Shown here piece by piece: positions 33,721-46,453 of a DNA stretch of 64,000 bases. The notes below the pieces were generated by a model that had not been told where the DNA came from, ran no database searches, and worked only from the letters and a program-made list of their open reading frames with translations. The stretch covers positions 5,332,001 through 5,396,000 of the forward strand of contig NC_031672.1 in assembly GCF_001640025.1 (NCBI RefSeq), written 5' to 3'. Within the stretch, counting starts at the first letter, position 1. Each line of letters opens with the position of its first letter. Position numbers and translations under genes: made by a program. Source of the DNA: Sugiyamaella lignohabitans. Its lineage: Eukaryota > Ascomycota > Dipodascomycetes > Dipodascales > Trichomonascaceae.

Positions 33721-34320
33721 ATGACTGCCCCCATCACGCCCCGTGACACGCCGGATGTAATTGGAGGTGCGACTTTAGCAGAACAGATAATAGAAGCAGC
33801 TCGACGAAATAATGTGGAGTTATTAGACGAAGTACTGTCTGATGCCACGCAAGGAATTCCAGAGGGAGATGAAAAGCACAGAGTAGAGTCTATTGCGAAA
33901 CTGATTAATGAAGCTCGCGATCCATTGGGAAACACTGCATTACACATTACGGCGCGAAATGGCCATTATGAGGTTATGGACCAGATTCTAGACCAAGAAG
34001 GGGTCGAGGTGGATCCTGTAAACCTACTCGAAGGTGATACTCCTCTTCACTGCGCTGTGAGATATGCCAATGCCGGGGAACCCGAGCATGGCACATTCAT
34101 TGTTGAAGAACTGGTTGAAGCAGGCGCCGATCCAAGAATTAAAAATAAACATCAACAGAAGGCTGTTGAGCTCATCTCAGTTCCCAATGAGAAATTAGAG
34201 GAAATTCTTGCCGGTGCAGAATTTGCTCTTGTCTATGGCCCCAAACCAGGAGAACAAACGCAGGCAGAAGACCCTACGCCGAACGAATCAGAAGGAAGCA
34301 GCTCCGAATCTGAGAATTAG
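33721..34320 (+). CDS. YAR1: ankyrin-repeat chaperone of ribosomal protein S3
   Basis: 199 residues, the same size as Saccharomyces Yar1 (200), which binds newly made Rps3 and protects it before assembly into the 40S subunit. Two clear ankyrin repeats: DPLGNTALHITARNGHYEVM and EGDTPLHCAVRYAN, the second continuing to VEELVEAGADPRIKNKHQQ. A capping helix precedes them (AEQIIEAARRNNVELLDEVL) and an acidic Ser-rich tail ends the protein (SEGSSSESEN). The ATG at 33721 is preceded only by a GTG in frame. Convergent with FIS1. Confidence 0.85.
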   Translation: MTAPITPRDTPDVIGGATLAEQIIEAARRNNVELLDEVLSDATQGIPEGDEKHRVESIAKLINEARDPLGNTALHITARNGHYEVMDQILDQEGVEVDPVNLLEGDTPLHCAVRYANAGEPEHGTFIVEELVEAGADPRIKNKHQQKAVELISVPNEKLEEILAGAEFALVYGPKPGEQTQAEDPTPNESEGSSSESEN

Positions 34321-34427
34321 CGTGGCTTTGTGTGATTTAGCCGGATCTACTCTATTCATCATATATAACACCCCAATGCATATTAGAAGTCATATTTTTC
34401 TGATAGATTCTATTCTAACTATGTTTC

Positions 34428-34448
34428 ACTCTGATATTATATCAGAGT
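34428..34448. repeat. perfect inverted repeat between convergent YAR1 and FIS1
   Basis: ACTCTGATAT-T-ATATCAGAGT, ten-base arms around a single base. It lies in the 207 bp between the two stop codons, so it may form a hairpin in both 3' UTRs. Confidence 0.75.
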
Positions 34449-34527
34449 AGCCGAGTCAGTTCTCCATTTTTTATCAACAGAAAACGACTTGATAAGAAAA
34501 GCGTGAAGTTAGCTGAACTATAATTAC

Positions 34528-35316
34528 CTATCTCTTATGACGCAATATAGATGCTACAATACCAAAGCCCACAGCAAGAGCGCCACCCACAATGGCCACA
34601 CCAATAAGACCCTCCTTGTTTAGCTTATCTTCAATCACTTGGCGTAGGTGAGCTACCTGGCGATTAGAGGGCTCAATGTCAAGTAAGATATCGCAATATT
34701 TACGAGCATTTGTATAGTCCCCTAGCTTGAAGCTACCTACTGAAAGGTAATACAAACATTCTCTGCGTCTTTGGGGAGCATCTTTAAAAACTTGCGTAAG
34801 GAGCTGGACACCTAGCTGTTGGTCTTTGACTACATCACTTTTAATCAGTCCCCATGAATAGTTGAATCGTGTCTGAAGACTAACAAATTGACCTTCACTC
34901 TCATACTGTTGTTTTAGGACTTTAAGCTCATCTGCTGGGAGTGGACTGTGCACAGTTAGTAAGAGCTGAGTGAATATAGATATACAAATTATTTCCAATG
35001 AACTAATTCCGTTGGGGTTCCATACGACAGGGGCTTAAGTCAGTTGGCTACTGGTTCGGTAGAAACTTACATTGATACCTCCTCCAATGCTAAATCGTGT
35101 TAGTAATCATCTGTGTATCTGGCTGTTTACGCTATTTGCCAGTCTGCATCACTATCTTTGAAAATCAAGCCATGAGTCAATGGACTAATGGTCAGTGGCA
35201 CAGCTTACAAAAGCAGAGGGGCAATTGCCATTTGGTTGCTGCCAATAATCAACAATCTTCAGAATTCCTTTCAAAAAAAACTTACCAGGAAGATATTCGT
35301 CTTTTTTATCACCCAT
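34528..35316 (-). CDS. FIS1: mitochondrial fission protein Fis1, three exons
   Basis: Tail-anchored receptor on the mitochondrial and peroxisomal outer membranes that recruits the dynamin Dnm1 via adaptors. Exons: 35316-35286 (MGDKKDEYLP plus one base), a 19-nt microexon 35089-35071, and 34945-34528. Intron 1 runs GTAAGT to TACTAACACGATTTAG; intron 2 runs GTAAGT to TACTAACTGTGCACAG. The joined 155-residue protein reads YLPALEEVSIPLPADELKVL across the junctions and matches the known N-terminal arm of Fis1. Two TPR-like helices pairs follow (QSRFNYAWGLIKS-type segment, RRRECLYYLSVGSFKLGDY). The tail anchor is LIGVAIVGGALAVGFGIVAS before RHKR. Saccharomyces Fis1 has the same length (155). Confidence 0.94.
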
Positions 35317-35647
35317 TTAGTCTTTGATTGTGAGATCTAAACCTCACTCTTTTTATATTCCAATAGCTGATATAAATTTAAGAGTGGTTGACAGGAGACT
35401 TTGGTTAGCAAAACGGATCAGCATTAGATATAGATAGAATCTCCCGTATGCAGCTGATGCTTATCTCTAAAGCCGTACCTTATGGAGAAATCGGACACGT
35501 TGTTTAGTAGGTAATATGCACTTATAAGTCTGTTCAAAGTTTTAGATCACCAACATGAACCAATCTATCTATAACACTAACCTTTGATTATTTTGACTTA
35601 ATCAGAGATACTTGAGAAATAAGAGTTAGGACAAAAGACGTTGTACA
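35317..35647. promoter_or_regulatory. shared promoter of divergent FIS1 and SWS2
   Basis: 331 bp between two starts, both for mitochondrial proteins. No distinct motif recognised. Confidence 0.4.
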
Positions 35648-36096
35648 ATGGTGACTAACATTATGGGTAAATCCTTCCGGGGAAATACTATTATTTCTGT
35701 AAGTAGACTGACTCTAGGTCGACATGCTGAAAAAACGAAAAATGTATCAATCCAAATGGCGAAATACTAATTCTATTGCAGATTGGATTGGCATCTAAAT
35801 TCTTTGGCTTAGGAGCACGTAGAGCACAACTTATTTGCTCAAAATTGGGCTTCTATCCCGAGATGAGAATGCGACAACTAGACGAACCCAAACTACTGGC
35901 GATAACAAAAGAGCTCTCAGAACTAAAGATTGAGAATGATCTCAAAAGTGAAATTCTTGGGAATATTCGATTGAAGCGTGAGATAATGAGTTATGAGGGC
36001 CGTAGACACATAGCCGGGATGCCAGTACGTGGCCAACGTACGCGGACAAATGCTGTCACTGCGAAAAAGCTCAATAAAGTCAATCGTAGACTTTAA
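35648..36096 (+). CDS. SWS2: mitochondrial ribosomal protein uS13m, two exons
   Basis: Small-subunit protein of the mitoribosome. Exon 1 is 35648-35698 (17 codons) and exon 2 is 35782-36096, phase 0; the intron has GTAAGT and TACTAATTCTATTGCAG. The 121-residue product follows Saccharomyces Sws2: MVTNIMGKSFRGN, then IGLASKFFGLGARRAQLICS (the helix-turn-helix typical of S13), then GFYPEMRMRQL, and a basic RNA-binding end with GMPVRGQRTRTNAVTAKKLN. It ends shortly after this motif, about 20 residues shorter than Sws2. Confidence 0.9.
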
Positions 36097-39262
<3,166 letters not shown>

Positions 39263-39698
39263 ATTTATATATACTAGAATGTTGATTTTTATTACTCTAT
39301 CATACTTTAAAGACTGTAATAGTCAACGGTCCCTAAGAGCTCAAACCCTCCAAGATCTTTGATTGACCCATTTGTCATGAATCCTAGAGATAATGTTATG
39401 ATGTGAACCGCTAAGGATTACAGAACATGATGTTCGAAGCGGATCTATGCAATATCAGGACCACTTCCGATCTTCATCAAGATATAGACATCTTATTATA
39501 ACTTAAACTCTTGGTTATTAGATATTAGATATCTGCTTAATGTCATACATAAACAGATAGATAGATGGCAGCTATTATCACAGCCAGAGCAAGATGGTCA
39601 GTAATATAGAGCTTTTCAAAACCAAATGGAACGACCACAGGCTCACCATATCTTACAATATAGAGCACTATAAAATGTATTAAGTGTTTACAGACACA
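39263..39698. other. intergenic between convergent ARG5,6 and EAP1-like genes
   Basis: 436 bp, AT-rich, no supported feature. Confidence 0.5.
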
Positions 39699-41674
39699 TC
39701 AGCGACCAGCAGCATGGTCGCCAGCGTGGCCAGGGAAAGGAAACCGGGGGGTTCCATCTGCATTAAGCGGTGGTGGGGGCATCTGGTGAAATTGCTGGCG
39801 AGGATCAAACCCTGGTGGTGGGGGCATACCTCCGAAAAAGGGGGGTAGACCATGTGGTGGTAGACCTTGCTGGTTTGGGTTGAAATTGGGCGGTAAATGC
39901 TGGGGCGGGACAAAGTCAGGTGGAAAGTTAGGCTTACCGTTCTGGTCAATGAACCATCCTGGAGGTGGTGGGGGATATTGATGAGGGAATACAGGTGGCA
40001 TAGGAGGGGGGGCATTTTGAAGCCCAGGGGGAAGATGGCCAACTAGATGTGGTCCATTTCGTTGAATCTGTTGCTGATGTGCATTATAGGAAGTTTGCTG
40101 TCCTTCTGAGGGGGGGAGTTCTGTAGGTTTGGTAGAGACCTCATGTGATAAGGTTTGTTCGGTTGGCTCAGACAAATGCGTCTCGTGTGTTCGCAGGGGT
40201 TCAGAACTCTTCTCTACACCAGATACAGGATCACTTACAATTTGAGAAGGGGATGCTTCACTTGCTGGTGGAGCAGATGATTTGTTGAGTAAACTCATAA
40301 AAAAAAGATCGTTTTCCTTCTTAGGAGACGCCAATGAAGGAGTTAGGGATGACTCGGATCCATTGTTCAATGGATAAACTGATTGGGATTGTGGTTCTGG
40401 TTTCTCGTTCGAGTTGGAATTTTCCTCAGCCTGAGCGCTTCCTAGCATAGCCATGATGCGTTGAAAGCCTTGCTTATCATCATCTGATGCTGACTTAGGC
40501 AATGACACATTGGAGCCTGTCAAAGATGGAGGTGGAACCGGTGGCAAGTTACTTGAGCCAGGTGTACTGGCATCTGACATAGAAACAGTGCTAGGTGTCT
40601 GGGTGGAGTTCTGATCGGATACACTGCTCGATTCCGGTTCTGACCTAAAAAAACTCGAAAATCGTGAGGCATGCCCTGAAGGAATGGCTGTGGAGTTAGC
40701 ACCTGTTGACGGAGTGCTTACAGAAGATAGATTAGGGCTATCCCACATTCCGAAGAGTCGATCGACCCCACTTCCCTTCGACGTATCCTCAACTAATCGT
40801 CTTCTCTCATTTCCACTTTGTGCTGAAGATGAATTGCCTGGAAGGAAATCAGAGAGCTGTGGTTCAGCAACGTCGTACCCAGCTTTGCGCATTTCTTGAG
40901 CCTTCATCTTTGCTCTCCAGAGTTCAAGTTCTTGAACAGAATGTCCTGCATCTCCTCCACCTCCTTCTGGCATTGATAAACCACTGCTCTTATTAGAAGT
41001 ACCCCGACCAGCACCACTGAAGGCTGTATCTCCTTTAGAGCCATCAGTGAACCATTCAGGGGCATTGCTGCTGACACTATTGTTATTCTTTCGTTTATTG
41101 CCATTGGCATTCGGGTTATTATTACTAGACAGATTTGGGCCCCATGTGGTGTCTTCTCTTTGATGACGATTGTTGTTCCTGTTACTATTGCTTGAACCTT
41201 GGTTTAGCGACGTTGAAAACCCACCCATTTTGCCTGATCCGCCCATAGATGAATTGGCGAACGCATTCCGGGGTGCACCCAAACCGTCTTCTCTGTAATA
41301 TCTATAATGTTAGTCTTAATATTTGACCTTGATCAGATTCGGTTCATAACTTAAACTGCAGTTAAACATCGAAAAACTTACGGTTGCTGGGTCGAACCAT
41401 TACGTCCAGAGTTGTGGTAAGTGTTGATGGGCTTGGTCGTCTGCTTTGGTCTTGGTATTTGTTAGTATTAGGACAGTTAACAGGCAAAAAATGGCACGTC
41501 TTACATTTCGAACTTCAAGAGCCCATCGGGTACTTTGACTAGAGGCGATTTCGAAAGTTCTAGTAGACTTTCAATAGAATAGTGGTAGTATACAGCTGGC
41601 ATTCGAGCTGTGCCATCATTAGTACCCTCCGTAGATTCTATCTCCTTAAAAGAGATGATTGATGGATCCATCAT
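39699..41674 (-). CDS. EAP1: eIF4E-binding protein of the EAP1/4E-T type, three exons
   Basis: Translation repressor or mRNA-decay factor that binds the cap-binding protein eIF4E. Exons: 41674-41505, 41450-41382 and 41301-39699 (613 residues). Introns: GTAAGA to TACTAACAAATACCAAG, and GTAAGT to GACTAACATTATAG. Exon 1 carries the canonical YX4L-phi eIF4E-binding motif, YSIESLL (Tyr32, Leu37, Leu38), which is lost if only the long 3' exon is read. Further 4E-T-like pieces are APEWFTDG, LELWRAKMKAQEMRKAGYDV, DRLFGMWDS and ASRFSSFFRSEPES. The C-terminal third is Pro/Gly-rich low complexity. A second in-frame acceptor (ACAG, nine bases further) would drop three residues. Saccharomyces Eap1 is 632 residues. 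The family name rests on the motif and layout, not on long similarity. Confidence 0.78.
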
Positions 41675-42180
41675 ATGAAAATTAGTGATTATAATCTAGT
41701 TATCCAGCTCTGTTTTGTTGGTCAACGTATTCCAAGTAAAAGAAATTAATCGAAGTGTAAACAATCTGGACGCAGAGAAATATTAAACAGTTCTATTTGA
41801 TAGGCAAGAGATTTGATTTCAAAGTATGATAGACACTTCTTGTTTTCTGCCCAAATTCCACCAAAGATTGTTTACAGAATGTCTGTTGTGCTATCCAACA
41901 GATGAGATGTAATGCGTTCCCTGCTATGTAGTTCAAAGTTAGTAGCGAACAATCAGTCAGCCGCACGCAGAACATCGTCGCAACTGGCTTACCTCCAACT
42001 ACTACACTTAGGACTCAGCAACGAGCCTGACAAAGGGTTGGTATAGTCCTCGAGAGAGTGAGCAACAAGACTAGAGAAGCCATATTTATGTACTATACAA
42101 CGCTTCTCGGTCACAGTAGCTTCAATAAATAAATAGATTAACGTCTGAATACAATAATGCATAATCTGAACAGTACCTAC
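41675..42180. other. intergenic between EAP1-like start and RAD18 stop
   Basis: 506 bp with no supported gene. It includes the promoter of the EAP1-like gene and the RAD18 3' region. Confidence 0.5.
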
Positions 42181-43347
42181 CTACGAATTGGTGGGCTCTG
42201 AGGGTGACAGAGCATCCGTCCTCCTTTTTTTCATATTATTTCTAGCCTGTAGAATCAGGTCATTGAACTGGCTAGAATTACTTTGTGACCATGCCTGACT
42301 ATCGAAGTTTTTGCCTTTTGTTTGAATCTTAACATTGCTCTGGTCTCCTTGAGTTCGCTCCATCGCGTCCAGTTGGCGCAAGATATCAGGTCGGCTGACA
42401 GGGCTTTTTGAATCGCAATTAGCATTCCATAAATTTAAAAAGTTGACATGTCGTCGCTCTAGCTCACTTCTGGAGCCCTTTTTCGATAATCCCAATCTGG
42501 AGAGTACATCCCTTAGCTTAGAGTCATTTAACGATGAGTAATGTAGAGTTGGAAGCTTTTTGAATTGGGCAGGAGAAGCTTGTTCGCCTCCAAATATCCC
42601 GCTAGATTTTGTAGCTCGATTCAACGTCGAGCCTGATCTGATTCCAGAAGACGATCTGGGACCAAGTCGAGACCGAAAACTTGAGGTACCTTTCTGCGAA
42701 TTTAAGCACATGGCGATATGTGGCCCTTGTATTTCAGAGACTTTCATTCTCTTTTGGCAGATAGGACATTCTCCTAAAACTTCAGACTCTATCTTGGCAG
42801 CTTCTTCAGCGGAAACAAAATTTGGAATTTCTGGAGTTCTGCGTTTCCTAGATGATCTCCGTAGCTCATTATGCACTGTCTCTGATTCATCGGATTTAAC
42901 TGTAGTTACTTCACAATCAGATGAACTATCATCTTGTTCGGCAGAATTAGTAATACCAAGAAGAGTAGCTTCACTGTTATGCATTTCGGCACTACTTTCT
43001 AGTCCGGACTGCTTATGTGAACTTGATCCCACAGGCCTTGGCTCCTGCTTTGAAAGGTTCATGAGTCTCTCACGAATATTAGCGTATTGCTCAGCTGTTT
43101 CTTCCATTGCAGTGTTCTTTCTTACAGTAGAGATTTGTATTTCCTGTCTACATACTGGGCAAGACGGCCTACTATCTGAAGACAAATAGGTTCGAATGCA
43201 GTAGGAGCAGAATGTGTGATCGCACTGAGTGAGTACTGGTGCCTTGAAAAAATCTTTGCAAATATGACACCTTAACGTAGATTCGAACGTACTGAGGTAA
43301 GGTGCCCGGGTGGCCACCCAGTCTGAGCTGTCGCTAGTTTTGTCCAT
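42181..43347 (-). CDS. RAD18: postreplication repair E3 ubiquitin ligase Rad18
   Basis: With Rad6 it mono-ubiquitinates PCNA at stalled forks. 388 residues. The RING finger spans Cys27-Cys66 (CHICKDFF, CDHTFCSYC, CPVC). A UBZ4 zinc finger lies around 192-213 (CPICQKRMKVSEIQGPHIAMC). A SAP DNA-binding domain sits around 275-310 (LRDVLSRLGLSKKGSRSELE). The Rad6-binding region follows (ARNNMKKRRTD at the end). Order and spacing match Saccharomyces Rad18 (487), with a shorter C-terminus. Confidence 0.94.
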   Translation of the reverse strand: MDKTSDSSDWVATRAPYLSTFESTLRCHICKDFFKAPVLTQCDHTFCSYCIRTYLSSDSRPSCPVCRQEIQISTVRKNTAMEETAEQYANIRERLMNLSKQEPRPVGSSSHKQSGLESSAEMHNSEATLLGITNSAEQDDSSSDCEVTTVKSDESETVHNELRRSSRKRRTPEIPNFVSAEEAAKIESEVLGECPICQKRMKVSEIQGPHIAMCLNSQKGTSSFRSRLGPRSSSGIRSGSTLNRATKSSGIFGGEQASPAQFKKLPTLHYSSLNDSKLRDVLSRLGLSKKGSRSELERRHVNFLNLWNANCDSKSPVSRPDILRQLDAMERTQGDQSNVKIQTKGKNFDSQAWSQSNSSQFNDLILQARNNMKKRRTDALSPSEPTNS

Positions 43348-43505
43348 TTTTATTTTTTGACTTTAAGAACATATAAGCAGACGCCATCTTCGTGATATTT
43401 TCGTGTTCCGGATATGCAGAGTATAATTGAGGCGGATATAAGAATAATTGATTTCAATCTATCAACCTAGTCTAATGGTAAACAAAAGTATGTACTTTTA
43501 TAGCT

Positions 43506-46100
43506 CTAGCACCAGGTAAAAACTGGGGGCCTACTAGTTACAGTCTGTAGCCTCTCCACAACAACCTTACGAGTAGCATGATGGCCAGTAATGAACGCAT
43601 AACCTAGTTCGTCGTCTGCCCATCCTGCCTGTGTTGAGAGATGATCAGGTTCAGGTTCAGCGGGAGCTCTATGTATGGCAGGCTCAAAAGCAGGTCCAAG
43701 AAGAGGTGCAGTTTCGTCATCGTCATCATCATTGCAATCCACTCCGTCGACTGTAATGCCAGGCTTGGAACTTCGTGGGTCTACTGGTGGCTCTCCGAGG
43801 GCGTCACTATTAACCAGTTGCCTCCATATATCGCCTCCTCCCTTTTGTAGCTCTTTGAATCTAGCTTCTAGAGCCAAAGAACCTCCCCTCTTACGTCCTC
43901 GAGTTGTTGCTTGTGTCGGTGAGAAACTCGACAGGCGAGCTGAAATCGATTGTCTTGCTGGTGAGCGAGCCATGGCAGGTGTTAAGTCCAGTTTTGCAGG
44001 ACGCTGGTTCTTGTTCGGATTATTTGAACTGGGTGCGTTTTCGATCATGCTCTCTTCATCCCTTGGCTGACGCGAAGAAGGTTCTTGCTCGTCATTATAA
44101 TCTTCCCACATTGGCGTGTCCATGGCATTCTGAACTGTGGAAATAGAAACACTTACAGGCACTTCCATTTGATCATCCCACACCATACATCTTGTTCGTC
44201 TCGAAAGCTCTAGTGGGCCTTGGTCGTGATGTTTTAATGTCTCTACCAAGTTAAAAGCCTGACCTTTTAAAACAGCCAGTTGGCGCTTCCACATTCTTTC
44301 TCTGAAATCAGGGTCTCGATTAAACATTTCTCTTAACACTATAGTTGTTTCTTCCCACCACTGTGTGCTGCAGAGAATAGGTAGGAAATGCTCTTTCGTT
44401 TCCCTGGAAAATGGCTGTCCAATCATAGCAAGAGGCAAAAATAACCAACCAAAGGGATATGACCTCCATTCATCGGGATGCTTCCAGGGGAATGATAGTC
44501 CGGAATCAATAGCGCCAATTTTGAGTTCGGGTAAAAATTTGTATGGACCGTTGCTACTTTCACCTGGCGCTTCAATAAGTTTCCATTCAAGCTTAATCAT
44601 CCAATTGTCGAGTCCTCGGTCTGTATTTCGCATTATATAATCGAGAATGACCAATTTTTCTAGTTCCAAGCGGAATTGCTGAAGAACTGCAGCCGACCAC
44701 TTGAACGCTGTTTCTGGAGGAGTAGAGCCATCTTGGGAAAGGTAAATGCTCGCACTGCTACCTCCTGCTCTATCCAAATAGTTTGGCAATGGATGCTTTC
44801 TTAAAAATACATTCGCTTGTTCATAATCGTGCAAGAACAGTTGAAAACTTCCCACCTTTTCCGGTAAAGGCTTTGAAGCGTTCTTATAACGTCGACGGTC
44901 AAAATAAGGATAATAAAATGATGGTGATGACATAAACACCGTGTCTGTGAAGGGAACAATATATGTCTGTAGTTGTCTGTCCAGAACACTTGCGGCTGCT
45001 TCACAAATATAGCCATTATTAGGAATTAAAACGCTTCTTCCAAAGAAACAAGGAAACAGGTTTCTATGTAACCATTTGGTCCATTTTGGTGAAAGCTTGC
45101 CATATGGTTCTTCATCTTGTGGCTTGAAAACACCCACCACTTTGGCTTCTCTATCGTACATGAAATAACTACCGGAACTTCCCTGTGCTATTCTCCTTGG
45201 CTCGATTCCATGAGAAAAGGCATGGATAACGTCTTTAACAATGGACTGAAACTCATCTCTTCTCACCGGACCACTATCAAGTAGACCATGTACTGGGACA
45301 ACATATGGCGTTAGCGGTGGAGAGACTGATTTAGACCAGTTCGGAAGTTTGTATACCGAATAATAGATTTCATATGAATACACATTTGAGCTTTTCTTAC
45401 CTCGCCGGAGATTTCGATACGTGGACTGCATACCTCTAGACCACCGAGCCAAAGTATCGTTAATTGTACTTATGGATACAACCGAGGACGACCTTTGCCG
45501 CTGCAAGGGGGATTCATCGCTAACAATCGGCTGAGGTGGACTTGAGAATGGACTGAGTTCAGCACTCAATGGGGAAACTCCGCGACTGCTGCTATTGCTA
45601 ATATTTCCGTTAGCAGCTGGGTCATCGCCATGCAGCTCTTCTCTACCTCTATTACTCTGGCCATATAATTGATTATGGACCCTGCTAGGCAGTTCTAATC
45701 GCTGTTGATGCTGTCTGTCAAGAACATATGCATCGCTGCCATGTCTCAAAGGAGATGGCTTCAACGGCACGTTATTTGTCGGCGTTGTAGGTTTAGAAGA
45801 ACCAGAAAAATGAGCATCTAATGAGTTTGTATTCCTAGATCGAGGTTGCTGACTGTCTTGTTGAGCAAAGCGGGTACCTTCGCTTTTGTTAAGCAAATCA
45901 TTATCAATTCTAAGCTGATGCGCACTATCACTGGCTTGTACAAGATCTTGTGCTGGTAACGGTATTGCATCTATAACTCGGTTATCCGACACTACTGAAC
46001 TCAACTGCCCGTCAGTATCTATGTCGTTTTCAGCTTCCTCCCTATCTAGCTTTAAAAGCACATCGTATCCCGTAGTTGCCGATGGAAACGGTCCAGACAT
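43506..46100 (-). CDS. LSB6: type II phosphatidylinositol 4-kinase
   Basis: Makes PI4P on endosomal and vacuolar membranes; Saccharomyces Lsb6 also binds Las17 and affects endosome motility. 864 residues. The N-terminal 240 are disordered Ser/Pro/Gln-rich. The PI3/4-kinase type II domain runs from about 275 to 620: GSSGSYFMYD, KVVGVFKPQDEEPYG, the catalytic RNTDRGLDNWMIKLEW, and GAIDSGLSFPWKHPDEWRSY with the metal-binding Asp. A Cys-containing segment (HRNLFPCFFGRS) occupies the place of the palmitoylated CCPCC loop of animal enzymes but has only one Cys. The C-terminal tail has an acidic cluster. Longer than the Saccharomyces protein (607) at both ends. Confidence 0.93.
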   Translation of the reverse strand: MSGPFPSATTGYDVLLKLDREEAENDIDTDGQLSSVVSDNRVIDAIPLPAQDLVQASDSAHQLRIDNDLLNKSEGTRFAQQDSQQPRSRNTNSLDAHFSGSSKPTTPTNNVPLKPSPLRHGSDAYVLDRQHQQRLELPSRVHNQLYGQSNRGREELHGDDPAANGNISNSSSRGVSPLSAELSPFSSPPQPIVSDESPLQRQRSSSVVSISTINDTLARWSRGMQSTYRNLRRGKKSSNVYSYEIYYSVYKLPNWSKSVSPPLTPYVVPVHGLLDSGPVRRDEFQSIVKDVIHAFSHGIEPRRIAQGSSGSYFMYDREAKVVGVFKPQDEEPYGKLSPKWTKWLHRNLFPCFFGRSVLIPNNGYICEAAASVLDRQLQTYIVPFTDTVFMSSPSFYYPYFDRRRYKNASKPLPEKVGSFQLFLHDYEQANVFLRKHPLPNYLDRAGGSSASIYLSQDGSTPPETAFKWSAAVLQQFRLELEKLVILDYIMRNTDRGLDNWMIKLEWKLIEAPGESSNGPYKFLPELKIGAIDSGLSFPWKHPDEWRSYPFGWLFLPLAMIGQPFSRETKEHFLPILCSTQWWEETTIVLREMFNRDPDFRERMWKRQLAVLKGQAFNLVETLKHHDQGPLELSRRTRCMVWDDQMEVPVSVSISTVQNAMDTPMWEDYNDEQEPSSRQPRDEESMIENAPSSNNPNKNQRPAKLDLTPAMARSPARQSISARLSSFSPTQATTRGRKRGGSLALEARFKELQKGGGDIWRQLVNSDALGEPPVDPRSSKPGITVDGVDCNDDDDDETAPLLGPAFEPAIHRAPAEPEPDHLSTQAGWADDELGYAFITGHHATRKVVVERLQTVTSRPPVFTWC

Positions 46101-46453
46101 ATTTTAGAAATTTATTTGTGCAATGGTTTTGGATCTTATTCAACATGGGAATTATTGAACTTTCGTAATCTCCTTGTCTTGTGGTCCTCGGAATCCCTTA
46201 TAGGCATTGCATATTGCACACTTAATCTGCAGGGCTAGAGATCGTCGGTATCCGGTATGCCGCAAGTCCAAACTAATGATGTCTCTTTTAAAGCGAAAAA
46301 AAACGTTGAATAAAACTAATATAGCAATAAAAATAATTAAATAAATCTAGTACTGTAGTTGATAAAACCACAATGGGCCCAAAGAAAGCCATACAATGCA
46401 AAACTCTACAGTGCACCAGCCATAGCTGGAATCTTATGAGACCTGAGTTACAT
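46101..46453. other. intergenic between LSB6 start and yapsin stop
   Basis: 353 bp holding the LSB6 promoter. The spliced 3' exon of the yapsin gene ends at 46454. Confidence 0.5.
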
